Origin: Gammaproteobacteria bacterium
GTDB lineage: Bacteria > Pseudomonadota > Gammaproteobacteria > Pseudomonadales > UBA5518
Direction: 5' to 3'
DNA: 64,000 nucleotides
Assembly (NCBI GenBank): GCA_016718385.1
Contig: JADKDK010000006.1
Location: 434,001-498,000, forward strand
Part shown: positions 36,901 to 46,882 of the stretch, in pieces
Layout of the letters: the number at the start of each line of letters is the position of its first letter
Numbering within the stretch: position 1 is the stretch's first letter
Notes under the pieces: generated by a model
Seen by the model: the letters and a program-made list of their open reading frames with translations, nothing else
Database searches by the model: none
What the model was told of the DNA's origin: nothing
Translations under genes and position numbers: made by a program

Positions 36901-37733
36901 AACGAGCGCGCCGTGGGTCCGGATTCAGCCGGACATCTGTCCGGCATGATGTGGACTAATGTCCGGCTGAAGCCGGACCCACGGGGGGACGAGGCGCAGA
37001 CGGGGCAGTCGGGCCGCGGCCGGACGCGCAGGCGGTGAAAATCCAGCGCCAGCCCGTCGAAGACCAGCAATTCGCCCGCCGCCACCTCGCCCGCGCCGCT
37101 GATCAGCTTCAGCGCCTGCAGTGCCTGCAGCACGCCCATGGTGCCGACCACCGGCGCCGCAATGCCGTTCTGCGCGCACGAGGTCGCGTCATCGCCCGCG
37201 CCCTGTGGATACAGGCACTCGTAGCAGGCCGTGCCCGGCACGCGCGCGTCGAATACCGCGAGCTGCCCCTCCCAGCCGAGCGCGGCCGCACTGACCAGCG
37301 CCACCCCATGGCGCCGGCAGGCCGCATTGATCGCGCGCCGCGTGGCGCTGTTGTCGCTGCAGTCGAGCACCACCGAGACGCCGGGCACGAGGCGATCGAG
37401 CGCCGCGGCATCGATGCGCTCCGCCACCACCTCGACGCGCACACCGGGATTGAGCGCCTGCAGGCTGGCGGCCGCCGACTCCGCCTTGCCCTGTCCCAGG
37501 CGAGCCGTCGCGTGGATCACCTGGCGCTGCAGGTTCGACAGCTCGACGCGGTCGGCGTCCGCAAGCACCAGTCGCCCCACACCGCTGGCGCCGAGATAGA
37601 GTGCCGCGGCCGAGCCGAGCCCGCCGAGGCCGACCACCAGCACGCCCGCATCCAGCAGCTTCTGCTGCCCGGCCACGTCGAGCTCGGGCAGCAGGATGTG
37701 ACGGCTGTAGCGCAGCAACTCCTCATCGTTCAT
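36795..37733 (-). CDS. moeB: MoeB/ThiF-family sulfur-carrier adenylyltransferase with read-through tail
   Basis: E1-like enzyme that adenylates the C-terminal glycine of MoaD or ThiS. It has the nucleotide-binding GLGGLGSAAALYLGASGVG (about 34-52), the catalytic Asp region DCSDN, and zinc cysteines in CYECLYP and CPVC. Natural family members end shortly after CPVC; here the frame continues about 62 residues through the palindromic repeat at 36911-36984 and stops at 36795 inside the opposite-strand gene. ATG 37733 has AAGGAG nine bases upstream. It overlaps prmC by 11 bases. moeB versus thiF cannot be decided from sequence alone. Confidence 0.85.
   Translation of the reverse strand: MNDEELLRYSRHILLPELDVAGQQKLLDAGVLVVGLGGLGSAAALYLGASGVGRLVLADADRVELSNLQRQVIHATARLGQGKAESAAASLQALNPGVRVEVVAERIDAAALDRLVPGVSVVLDCSDNSATRRAINAACRRHGVALVSAAALGWEGQLAVFDARVPGTACYECLYPQGAGDDATSCAQNGIAAPVVGTMGVLQALQALKLISGAGEVAAGELLVFDGLALDFHRLRVRPRPDCPVCASSPRGSGFSRTLVHIMPDRCPAESGPTARSFYSRGSRSRMNGKRVTVERALAARSSICSGVAARK
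36911..36984. repeat. 26-bp inverted repeat (paired REP element) between convergent genes
   Basis: Left arm 36911-36936 and right arm 36959-36984 are reverse complements with one mismatch. Each arm is itself a palindrome (GTCCGGCTGAAGCCGGAC type) with a GTGGGTCC outer end, i.e. two REP units facing each other. The transcript from either strand can form a long hairpin, so it may stop transcription from both the PAS gene and the moeB gene, although the moeB frame reads through it. Confidence 0.8.
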
Positions 37734-38604
37734 CGACAGCGGCTCCTTCGTTGCGCCCCAGCGTCGCGCGCTCGCGGCCGGCGAGGTCACGGTGAGTGGC
37801 AACCTCGCGCAGCCCGGCCGCGCGCATCAGCGCGCGTACTACCTCGCCCTGCTCGGCGCCGTGCTCGCAGATCAGCCAGCCACCGGCGCCGAGGTGCCCG
37901 GGCGCGGCGGCCGCGATGCGCCGCAGCGCATCCAGGCCGTCGGCGCCGGAGGCCAGCGCATGGCGCGGCTCATGGCGCAGCCCGGCATCCTGCAGGCAGG
38001 GATCGTCGTCGCGGATGTACGGCGGGTTGGACACCACGAGGTCGAAGCGCGCGCCCGCCAGTCCGGCGAACCAGTCCCCGGGCGCGAAGCGCGCATTCAC
38101 CAGGCGAAGCCGCGCGGCATTGGCGGCGGCGAGGGCGAGCGCGCGGGCGTCGCGGTCGATGCCGAGCACTTGCCACTGCGGGCGTTCGCTCGCCAGCGCC
38201 AGGGCGATCGCGCCGCTGCCGGTGCCCAGATCGAGTACGCGCGCGGGCGACGCATCGAGCCGCTCCAGCGCGAGCTCGACCAGCAGCTCGGTTTCTGGCC
38301 GTGGCACCAGCGTGCTGCCGTCCAGGGTCAGCTCGAGCGACCAGAATTCCTGGCGCCCGACCAGATAGGCCAGCGGCTCGCCGTCGCGCCGTCGCGCGAT
38401 CAGCGCGCCATAGGCCGCGCACTGCGGCGCCGTCACGAGCGCCTCCGGATGGGCGAAGAGGTAACTGCGGGCACGCCCCAGCAGGTGCGCCAGCAGCAGC
38501 TCGCTGTCGATGCGCGCATCCTGCGCATCCAGCGCCGCGCGAGCGGCGCGCAGCAACTCACCCACGGTCTGCGCATGCTCGGGTCCCGCGCCGGCGTGGC
38601 TCAC
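37723..38604 (-). CDS. prmC: Peptide chain release factor N5-glutamine methyltransferase
   Basis: Methylates the GGQ glutamine of release factors 1 and 2. The 293-residue protein has the helical N-domain, the FWSLELTLDGSTLVPRPETE linker, SAM motif VLDLGTGSGAIALAL (about 123-137) and catalytic NPPY at 193-196. It lies two bases after prfA, its substrate gene, and overlaps moeB. Genetic linkage hemA-prfA-prmC is classic. Confidence 0.97.
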   Translation of the reverse strand: MSHAGAGPEHAQTVGELLRAARAALDAQDARIDSELLLAHLLGRARSYLFAHPEALVTAPQCAAYGALIARRRDGEPLAYLVGRQEFWSLELTLDGSTLVPRPETELLVELALERLDASPARVLDLGTGSGAIALALASERPQWQVLGIDRDARALALAAANAARLRLVNARFAPGDWFAGLAGARFDLVVSNPPYIRDDDPCLQDAGLRHEPRHALASGADGLDALRRIAAAAPGHLGAGGWLICEHGAEQGEVVRALMRAAGLREVATHRDLAGRERATLGRNEGAAVDER

Positions 38605-38606
38605 GC

Positions 38607-39688
<1,082 letters not shown>

Positions 39689-39692
<4 letters not shown>

Positions 39693-40975
39693 GGGTCGCG
39701 CTCGCCTTCTCCCGGCGTTTCGTCGAGGCCGAGCAGCCGGCGGCTCCAGTCGAGCAGCTCGGAGCGCCCTTCGGCCGCAGCCCGGCGCAGCTGCACGCTC
39801 GGATCGTGCAGCAGCTTGTTGGTGAGGTTGCGCGCGAGCTGGCCGAGCAGCTGCTCGGCGTCGGCGCCACCGCGCAGCTGCCTGAGCACGCGCTCGAGCT
39901 CCTGGTCGCGCAGCCGTTCGGCGCGCGCGCGGTAATCACGCAGCGTCCCCACGGCGTCCAGGCTGCGACGGTCGCGCAGCCAGGCATCGACGCCCGCATC
40001 CACGAGCACGCCGGCGCGCCTGGCCTCGTCCTCGCGCGCACGACGGTTGTCGTCGATCATCTGCTCCAGGTCATCGACGCTGTAGAGATAGACGTCGGGG
40101 AGCTCCGCGACCTGCGGCTCGATGTCGCGCGGCACCGCGATGTCGACCATGAAGATCGGCTTGTGCCGGCGCTGGCGCATAGCCTGCTCCACGGCGCCCT
40201 TGCCGAGTATCGGCAGCTGGCTCGCCGTCGAGCTGATAACGATGTCGGCGCGCAGCAGGCAGGCCGGGATCTCCGACAGCAGGATCGCCTCGCCGGCGAA
40301 GCGTGCGGCCACCTGTTCGGCACGCGCCAGCGTGCGGTTGGCGACGACGAGCCGCGACACGCCCGCCTCGGAAAGGTGGCGCGCGACCAGCTCGATGGTT
40401 TCGCCGGCGCCGATCAGCAGTGCCGTGGTCGAGCCGAGCTCGGTGAATATGTGCCGCGCGAGCTTCACCGCCGCGAAGGCGACGGACACCGGGCTCTCGC
40501 CGATCGCGGTCTCGGTGCGTACCTGCTTCGCCACCGCGAAGACGTGGTTCATCGCGCGTGAAAGGCCCGGACCGACCGTGCCGGCATGTCGCGCCGAGGC
40601 GAAGGCGGACTTGATCTGGCCGAAGATCTGCGGCTCGCCCATCACCATCGAATCGAGCCCGCTGGCGACCTGGATCAGGTGGCGCATGGCCTCGGGGCCG
40701 CGCATGCGGTAGAGGCAACCCTCGAGTTCGCCCCGCGCCAGGTGGTGCGAACCGGCGAACCAGTCGAGCACCCGCTCCTCGGCCTCGGCGCCCTCGCCCG
40801 TGACCGCGATGAACTCGGTACGGTTACAGGTCGAAAGGATCACCGCCTCGGCAACGCCGCCCGTGCCGCAGGCACGACGCAACGCTTCCGGCACCTGCTC
40901 GGGAGCGAATGCCACGCGCTCGCGCACCTCGACGGGCGCGGTGGTGTGGTTGAGACCGACGACCAGCAGGCTCAT
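39689..40975 (-). CDS. hemA: Glutamyl-tRNA reductase
   Basis: First step of C5 tetrapyrrole synthesis: reduces glutamyl-tRNA to glutamate-1-semialdehyde. The 428 residues have the catalytic cysteine at 50 in ILSTCNRTE, the NADPH domain (VLLIGAGE-type ALLIGAGETIELVARHL) and the C-terminal dimerisation helix. Start MSLLVVGLNH at 40975; a longer reading adds unrelated residues. It is divergent from the TPR lipoprotein across 172 bases with an AT-rich core near 41064-41100 that probably holds both promoters. Confidence 0.97.
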
Positions 40976-41147
40976 GAATGAAAAACTACTCCCCCGCGGG
41001 GCGCCGCAGGCCGGGAACAGCACTCCAACGGGGCGGGATGGGGATTGGAAAAGCGGCGGAAGTGTATCAATTTACAGGCAAATTGTGCAGAATCCCGCGC
41101 TCCCGGCGCTGCCGCCACCGCCCCGCGCGCGGTCCGACCCGCAACCT

Positions 41148-42914
41148 ATGAGCATATTGCCCACGTCGTTACGCACCCCGCTGCCGCAGCGCCTCGCACG
41201 CACCGCAACGGCTGCACTCTGCGGCGTGTTGATCGCTGCCTGTGCCGCTACGCCCGCCACGGCGCCGCAGGATGTCGATGCGCCAGCGACGGACGCCGCG
41301 CTCGGCACGCCCGCCGCGGAGCCGGTGTACCGACCCTTCCCCGAAGACGCGCTGTATGCGCTGCTGGTGGCCGAATTCGCGGCGCACCGCGGCGCGTTCG
41401 ACGTGGCGCTGCAGAATTACCTGCAACAGGCGGTGCGCACGCGCGATCCGGGCGTGGCGGCACGCGCCACGCGCATGGCGCGCTACATGGGCGCCGAGCG
41501 CGCCACGCTCGATGCCGCGCTGCTGTGGGTCGAACTGGAACCGCAGAATCCGGAAGCCCGCTTCACTGCAGCCACAGAACTGGCGCGCGCCGGCCGGCCC
41601 GCCGAGGCATTCGAGCACATGCGCGCGCTCGACGCCGGCAGCGGCCAGACCAACTTTGCCGCGGTCACCGCCAGTGCACTGGACCTGCCCGCGAGCGATC
41701 GCCAGCAGATGCTGGAAGCACTGCAAGACATCGAGGGTGACAGCCCCGACCTGCTGATCGCAAGAGCCGTGCTGCTGCAGAGCCTGGAGCGCAACGACGA
41801 GGCACTCGAGGCCGTGGCCACGGTGCTGGAGGCGGAGCCCGACAACTACCAGGCGCTGCTGCTCGAGGCACAGGTCTACCAGAACATCGGCGACCTGCCC
41901 AAAGCCTTTGCCCGCGTCGAGCGCGCGCTGGCGGACGATCCCGGCAACAAGCGCCTGCGCCTGCAGTACGCGCGGCTGCTGGCGAAGAGCGACCTCGCAA
42001 AGGCCGAGGAACAGTTTCGCATCCTGGTCGAGCAGAACCCCGCCGACGCCGAGCTGCGCCTCGCGCTGGCGCTGGTCTACCGCGAGTCCGGCCAGTTCGA
42101 CCGCATGAGCGAGGAACTGAATACGCTGCTCGCCGAGGGTAACCAGTCGAGCGCGGCGCATTTCTATCTTGCGCAGGACGCCGAACGCCGTGGCGACAAC
42201 GAGGACGCGATCCGGCACTATCTCGAAATCCGGCCGGGCCAGATGTTCATGGCCTCGATCACGCGCGCCGCCGAGCTGATCATCGCCAGCCACGGCATCG
42301 AGGCCCTCGGCGAACCGCTGGCGCAACTGCGCGCACGCTGGGTCGCGCAGGCGGTACCGCTGACGCTGCTGGAGTCGGAGCTGCGCCTCGAAAAAGGCGA
42401 CCTGAACGGCGCACAGCGATTGCTCGACGCGGCACTGGCCGACACCCCCGCGGAGCCCGGCCTGCTGTACGCCCGTTCGATGGTCAGCGAGAAGCGCGGC
42501 GACATCGCGGCGATGGAGCGCGACCTGCGCGCGATGCTGCGCCTCGACCCCGACAGCGCGCTCGCCATGAACGCGCTGGGCTACTCGCTCGCCAACCTGA
42601 CCGACCGCCATGCCGAGGCACTGGCACTGATCGAGAGGGCGCTGGCGCTGAAGCCTGACGATCCCGCCATCATCGACAGCATGGGCTGGGTGCAATACCG
42701 CCTGGGCCACATAGAGAAAGCGCTCACTTACCTGCGCCAGGCCTTCGAAAAATACCCGGACCACGAGGTCGCCGCGCACCTGGGCGAGGTGCTGTGGGTG
42801 AGCGGCAACCGCGAAGAGGCCGGCGAGATCTGGCGCAAGGGACTGGAGAGCAAGCCAGACAGCCGCCTCATCCTCGACGCCATGCGCCGTCTCGGCGCCA
42901 TTCCCGCGCCATGA
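41148..42914 (+). CDS. TPR-repeat outer-membrane lipoprotein
   Basis: A 588-residue predicted lipoprotein: signal peptide with lipobox ending at Cys32 (VLIAAC), then about a dozen tetratricopeptide repeats, for example ALEAVATVLEAEPDNYQALLLEAQVYQNIG cut to its core AEPDNYQALLLEAQVY and later LKPDDPAIIDSMGWVQYRLG. It corresponds in position to Pseudomonas PA4667, a TPR protein next to lolB. A role as an outer-membrane scaffold, perhaps for protein or lipid assembly, is inferred. It overlaps lolB by four bases (ATGA). Confidence 0.85.
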   Translation: MSILPTSLRTPLPQRLARTATAALCGVLIAACAATPATAPQDVDAPATDAALGTPAAEPVYRPFPEDALYALLVAEFAAHRGAFDVALQNYLQQAVRTRDPGVAARATRMARYMGAERATLDAALLWVELEPQNPEARFTAATELARAGRPAEAFEHMRALDAGSGQTNFAAVTASALDLPASDRQQMLEALQDIEGDSPDLLIARAVLLQSLERNDEALEAVATVLEAEPDNYQALLLEAQVYQNIGDLPKAFARVERALADDPGNKRLRLQYARLLAKSDLAKAEEQFRILVEQNPADAELRLALALVYRESGQFDRMSEELNTLLAEGNQSSAAHFYLAQDAERRGDNEDAIRHYLEIRPGQMFMASITRAAELIIASHGIEALGEPLAQLRARWVAQAVPLTLLESELRLEKGDLNGAQRLLDAALADTPAEPGLLYARSMVSEKRGDIAAMERDLRAMLRLDPDSALAMNALGYSLANLTDRHAEALALIERALALKPDDPAIIDSMGWVQYRLGHIEKALTYLRQAFEKYPDHEVAAHLGEVLWVSGNREEAGEIWRKGLESKPDSRLILDAMRRLGAIPAP

Positions 42915-43534
42915 GCCGCGTCCGCGTCGCCCGGCGCCGGCAGCGGGCGGCGCTGCTCGCGCTGTGCGCGCTGCTCGCGCTGGCCGGTTGCGCGCCACAA
43001 CCGCGGCGCGCGGAATTGCCGGCGGACTGGCAGGCGCACGCCGCGGCGGTTGGCGCGCTCGACGAATGGCAGTTGCAGGGCAAGATCGGCGTGCGCGCGG
43101 CGAGCGGCTCCGGCAGCGCCTTCCTCACGTGGAAACAGCAGGCCGGGAACTACCGCCTGGTGCTGAGCGGCGCGCTCGGCATGGGCAAGCTGGTGCTCAC
43201 GGGCGACGCGGACGGCGTCGCCTGGAACGACTCGCGCGGGCGCACCGGCCAGCACGCCGACCCCGAGGCGCTGGTCGCCGAGATCTGGGGCTGGCAGCTG
43301 CCCGTGGCCGCCCTGAAGTACTGGATCCGCGGCATTCCCCAGCCCGACCTTCCGGTCGCCGACGCCGAATTCGCCGGCGTCGAAGTCACGCGTTTTCGCC
43401 AGTCGGGCTGGCTGGTCGAACCCGGCGCGTACCGCGACGTGGACGGCCTCGCCCTGCCGACGCGCCTGCGCCTCGAAGGCGAGGGCGCGATACTCACGCT
43501 GCTGATCAACCGCTGGGGGCCCCCGGCGCCATGA
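42911..43534 (+). CDS. lolB: Outer-membrane lipoprotein receptor LolB
   Basis: Accepts lipoproteins from periplasmic LolA and inserts them in the outer membrane; itself a lipoprotein with lipobox LALAGC (Cys27). The mature part shows the LolB fold with WQLQGKIGVRA and the GWQLPVAALKYWIRGIP segment. Length 207 is usual. It lies between the TPR lipoprotein and ispE with four-base overlaps on both sides, the conserved lolB-ispE-prs block. Confidence 0.95.
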   Translation: MSRVRVARRRQRAALLALCALLALAGCAPQPRRAELPADWQAHAAAVGALDEWQLQGKIGVRAASGSGSAFLTWKQQAGNYRLVLSGALGMGKLVLTGDADGVAWNDSRGRTGQHADPEALVAEIWGWQLPVAALKYWIRGIPQPDLPVADAEFAGVEVTRFRQSGWLVEPGAYRDVDGLALPTRLRLEGEGAILTLLINRWGPPAP

Positions 43535-44373
43535 GCGGCACGCTCACGCTGCGATCGCCGGCGAAACTCAACCTGTTCCTGCACGTGACCGGCCGTCGCG
43601 CCGACGGTTACCACCTGTTGCAGACGGTGTTCCAGCTGCTCGATCTCTGCGACGAGATACGCTTCACGGCGAGTGCTGCGCCCGCACTGGTGCTCGAGGG
43701 CGCAGTGCCGGGCGTGGCGGTGGAAGACAACCTGGTGATGAAGGCCGCGCGCGCGCTCGCCGCGCGCTGCGCGCCGCGCCGGGGCGCGATCATCCGGCTC
43801 GACAAACGCATACCGCACGGCGGCGGGCTGGGCGGCGGGAGCTCGGATGCCGCCACCACCCTGCTGGCGCTGAACCGGCTGTGGGGCTGCGGGCTCACGA
43901 GCGCGGAGCTCGCCGGCATCGGCCTCGCGCTCGGCGCGGACGTGCCCGTGTTCGTGCACGGGCACAGCGCCTGGGCCGAGGGCATCGGCGAGCAGTTGCA
44001 GCCGCTCGATCTGCCCGAACGCTGGTACCTGGTGATCCGTCCCGGTTGCGCGGTGAATACTGCCGCGATTTTCGGTGACCGGGAATTGACACGTGACACG
44101 CCGATCACGACAATAGCCGCCTTTTTGACGGACGGACATCGCAACGACTGCGAGGCCGTGGTCAGGAAACGGTACCCTGAAGTCGACCGCGCGCTGACAT
44201 GGCTCGCGGCGCACGGGGAGGCCAGGATGAGCGGCACGGGCAGTTGCGTGTTCGCCCCCTTCGCCACTCAGAGCGCGGCGCGCGAGGCCGCCTCGCGGGT
44301 ACCGGCTGAATGGGAACGGTTCGTTGCCCGCGGCATCAACCGCTCCCCGGTGCACGAGGCACTTTACGACTGA
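43531..44373 (+). CDS. ispE: 4-diphosphocytidyl-2-C-methyl-D-erythritol kinase
   Basis: GHMP kinase of the MEP isoprenoid pathway. The 280 residues show SPAKLNLFLHV with the catalytic lysine (about 12), the ATP loop PHGGGLGGGSSDAATTLLALN and the C-terminal ARMSGTGSCVFA motif. Start overlaps lolB by four bases. tRNA-Gln begins six bases after its stop and is probably on the same transcript. Confidence 0.97.
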   Translation: MSGTLTLRSPAKLNLFLHVTGRRADGYHLLQTVFQLLDLCDEIRFTASAAPALVLEGAVPGVAVEDNLVMKAARALAARCAPRRGAIIRLDKRIPHGGGLGGGSSDAATTLLALNRLWGCGLTSAELAGIGLALGADVPVFVHGHSAWAEGIGEQLQPLDLPERWYLVIRPGCAVNTAAIFGDRELTRDTPITTIAAFLTDGHRNDCEAVVRKRYPEVDRALTWLAAHGEARMSGTGSCVFAPFATQSAAREAASRVPAEWERFVARGINRSPVHEALYD

Positions 44374-44379
44374 ATCAAT

Positions 44380-44455
44380 TGGGGCGTCGCCAAGTGGCTA
44401 AGGCAGCGGGTTTTGATCCCGCCATTCGTAGGTTCGAGTCCTACCGCCCCAGCCA
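44380..44455 (+). tRNA. tRNA-Gln (anticodon UUG)
   Basis: A 76-base cloverleaf with encoded CCA: acceptor TGGGGCG pairing with CGCCCCA, anticodon stem GCGGG/CCCGC with loop TTTTGAT (anticodon TTG), and T-arm with GTTCGAGTC. It lies six bases after ispE, as in Pseudomonas, suggesting processing from the ispE-prs transcript. Confidence 0.97.
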
Positions 44456-44586
44456 ATTCGTTCATTCGGGAAATCACGCAACGGGGCCTGCGAGCGCCAT
44501 GAACCGCCAGCTTCCCCCCGCGCGTCGCGACCTGCTGCGAAGCCCGTCCCTTGCATAACCGCTGTGCCAACACGAAGGATCCCGAC

Positions 44587-45531
44587 GTGTCAGAGATGAT
44601 GCTCTTCACCGGCAGCGCCAACCCCGAGCTGGCGCAGAAGATCGTGCAGCGGCTGGGCCTGAGGCTGGGCTGCGCGACCGTCAGCCGCTTCAGCGACGGC
44701 GAGATCAGCATCGAGATCGTCGAGAACGTGCGCGGCAAGGACGTGTTCGTGATCCAGTCGACCTGCGCGCCGACCAACGACAACCTGATGGAGCTGATCC
44801 TGATGATCGACGCGCTGCGTCGTTCCTCGGCCTCGCGCATCACGGCGGTCGTGCCCTACTTCGGCTACTCGCGCCAGGATCGGCGCGTGCGCTCGAGCCG
44901 CGTGCCGATCAGCGCCAAGGTCGTGGCCGACATGATGGCCAAGGCCGGCGTGAACCGCGTGCTCACGGTGGACCTGCACGCCGAGCAGATCCAGGGCTTC
45001 TTCGACGTGCCGGTGGACAACGTCTACGGTTCGGCGATCCTGATCGACGACATCGAGCGCCAGCGCTACGAGAACCTGATGGTGGTCTCGCCCGACATCG
45101 GCGGCGTGGTGCGCGCGCGCGCCATCGCCAAGCAGATGAACGATCTCGATCTCGCGATCATCGACAAGCGCCGTCCGCGGGCAAACGAAGCGCAGGTGAT
45201 GCACATCATCGGCGACGTCGCGGGCCGTACCTGCATGGTGGTCGACGACATGGTCGACACCGCCGGCACGCTGTGCAAGGCCGCGCAGGCGCTCAAGGAA
45301 CACGGCGCGGCGAAAGTGATCGCCTATTGCACGCACGCGGTGCTCTCGGGCAACGCGATCGCCAACATCAGCGCTTCCGTGCTGGACGAACTGGTCGTGA
45401 CCGACACGATCCCGCTGTCCGAGGAGGCGAAGCGCTGCACCCGCATCCGCCAGGTGAGCAGCGCACCGCTGCTGGCCGAGGCCGTGCGCAGGGTCAGCAA
45501 CGAGGAATCCATCAGCGCGATGTTCGCCTGA
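44587..45531 (+). CDS. prs: Ribose-phosphate pyrophosphokinase
   Basis: Makes PRPP from ribose-5-phosphate and ATP; supplies hisG, pyrimidine, purine and NAD synthesis. The 314 residues have STCAPTNDNLMELI, PYFGYSRQDR, DLHAEQIQGFFD and the PRPP loop VVDDMVDTAGT. I chose the GTG at 44587 (VSEMMLFTG), matching the family N-terminus, with AAGGA seven bases before it; an ATG 36 bases upstream adds unrelated residues. Confidence 0.97.
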   Translation: MSEMMLFTGSANPELAQKIVQRLGLRLGCATVSRFSDGEISIEIVENVRGKDVFVIQSTCAPTNDNLMELILMIDALRRSSASRITAVVPYFGYSRQDRRVRSSRVPISAKVVADMMAKAGVNRVLTVDLHAEQIQGFFDVPVDNVYGSAILIDDIERQRYENLMVVSPDIGGVVRARAIAKQMNDLDLAIIDKRRPRANEAQVMHIIGDVAGRTCMVVDDMVDTAGTLCKAAQALKEHGAAKVIAYCTHAVLSGNAIANISASVLDELVVTDTIPLSEEAKRCTRIRQVSSAPLLAEAVRRVSNEESISAMFA

Positions 45532-45541
45532 TGCATCGAGC

Positions 45542-45566
45542 GGAAAGGCAACCGCCTTTCCTTTTC
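45542..45566 (+). terminator. Rho-independent terminator after prs
   Basis: Perfect 8-bp stem GGAAAGGC / GCCTTTCC with an AACC loop, followed by TTTTC, eleven bases past the prs stop. Confidence 0.85.
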
Positions 45567-45628
45567 AAGAACCGCGGCACCCATCCCGGTCGCAGGGAGG
45601 CTGTCCGCTCGACAAAGGAGTACAGACC

Positions 45629-46237
45629 ATGTCTGGCGAATTTGTATTGAATGCCGTAGCACGCGGCGACGTGGGGAAAGGTGCGAGCCGCCGCCTGCGC
45701 AACGACGACCTGGTGCCCGCGATCGTCTACGGCGGCACCAAGAACCCGAGCAACATCTCGCTCTCGCACCGCGAGCTGGTCAAGGCGCTGGAGAACGAGG
45801 CGTTCTTCTCGCACCTGATCACGCTGAAGCTCGACGGCGGCGCCGAGGAAGTGATCCTGAAGGACCTGCAGCGCCACCCGGCGCGCCCGCGCATCCTGCA
45901 CGCGGACTTCCAGCGCGTGAGCCGCGACCGCAAGCTCCACGTCCACATCCCCCTGCACTTCATCAACCAGGAGAAGTGCCGTGGCGTGAAGGACCAGGGC
46001 GGCATGATCCAGCACAACGCCGTGGAAGTTCACGTGAGCTGCCTGCCGCAGGACCTGCCCGAGTTCATCGAAGTCGACATGCTTTCCTGCGAGGTCGGCG
46101 ACTCCGTGCACCTCTCCGACCTCGAGCTGCCCGCGGGCGTCGAGAGCGTTGAGCTGTCGCACGGCCCCGAGCACGACATGCCGGTGGCCACGGTACTGGC
46201 GCCGAAGGGCGGCGTTGCCGAGGAAACCGCATCCTGA
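45629..46237 (+). CDS. rplY: 50S ribosomal protein L25 (long, Ctc form)
   Basis: Binds 5S rRNA. The 202 residues comprise the N-terminal L25 domain (LNAVARGDVGKGASRRLR, the conserved ARxxxGKGxSRRLR box) and the C-terminal TL5/Ctc beta domain. Strong AAAGGAG site. The prs-rplY-pth-ychF order is conserved across gammaproteobacteria. Confidence 0.96.
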   Translation: MSGEFVLNAVARGDVGKGASRRLRNDDLVPAIVYGGTKNPSNISLSHRELVKALENEAFFSHLITLKLDGGAEEVILKDLQRHPARPRILHADFQRVSRDRKLHVHIPLHFINQEKCRGVKDQGGMIQHNAVEVHVSCLPQDLPEFIEVDMLSCEVGDSVHLSDLELPAGVESVELSHGPEHDMPVATVLAPKGGVAEETAS

Positions 46238-46247
46238 TCCGGTGCGC

Positions 46248-46275
46248 GAGGCTGCCCTACCGGGCAGCCTCGTTT
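46248..46275 (+). terminator. Hairpin terminator after rplY
   Basis: Perfect 10-bp stem GAGGCTGCCC / GGGCAGCCTC with loop TACC, ten bases past rplY, followed by only GTTTC. Likely a partial terminator or attenuator before pth. Confidence 0.6.
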
Positions 46276-46289
46276 CCCCCCGAACCCAG

Positions 46290-46880
46290 GTGAGCACGCC
46301 TCTCGCCCTCATCGTCGGCCTGGGAAATCCCGGACCCGAATACCATCGCACCCGCCACAACGCGGGAGCCGATTTCGTGAGCGCGCTGGCCGCGCAGTGC
46401 GGCGTGACGCTGAAGCCGGAGGCGCGATTCCACGGCCTCGCGGCCCGCGTGCAGTTCGCCGGCCAGGACGTGCGCCTGCTGGTGCCGACGACCTGGATGA
46501 ACCGCAGCGGACAGGCCGTGGGGCCCGCGCTGAATTTCTTCAAGCTCGCGCCGGAGCAACTGCTCGTTGCCTACGACGAGCTCGATCTGCCGCCGGGCGA
46601 GGTGCGCTTCAAGTTCGACGGCGGCCACGGCGGGCACAACGGCCTGCGCGACATCATCGCCGCGCTGGGCAACAACCGCGCCTTCCACCGCCTGCGGATC
46701 GGCATCGGCCACCCGGGCGCACGCGAACAGGTCTCGCCGCACGTGCTCTCGCGGCCCTCGGCGGCGGACCGGCGCCTGATCGATCTGTGCATCGAGGAAG
46801 CGCTGCACGTACTGCCGGAAGCCGTGCGCGGCAACTGGCCCATTGCATTGAACCGACTCAACAGTTTCAGGGCAGGATAA
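46290..46880 (+). CDS. pth: Peptidyl-tRNA hydrolase
   Basis: Recycles peptidyl-tRNA lost from ribosomes. The 196 residues have IVGLGNPGPEYHRTRHNAG (catalytic His23), TTWMNRSGQAV and DELDLPPGEVRFKFDGGHGGHNGLR cut to the core GHGGHNGLRD. GTG start at 46290 gives the conserved N-terminus; it lies within 20 bases of the preceding hairpin. ychF follows two bases later. Confidence 0.97.
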   Translation: MSTPLALIVGLGNPGPEYHRTRHNAGADFVSALAAQCGVTLKPEARFHGLAARVQFAGQDVRLLVPTTWMNRSGQAVGPALNFFKLAPEQLLVAYDELDLPPGEVRFKFDGGHGGHNGLRDIIAALGNNRAFHRLRIGIGHPGAREQVSPHVLSRPSAADRRLIDLCIEEALHVLPEAVRGNWPIALNRLNSFRAG

Positions 46881-46882
46881 CC

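Noticed and set aside
36901..36984. CRISPR-like repeats
   Set aside because: Palindromes are not regularly spaced and have no unique spacers; they are REP-type elements.
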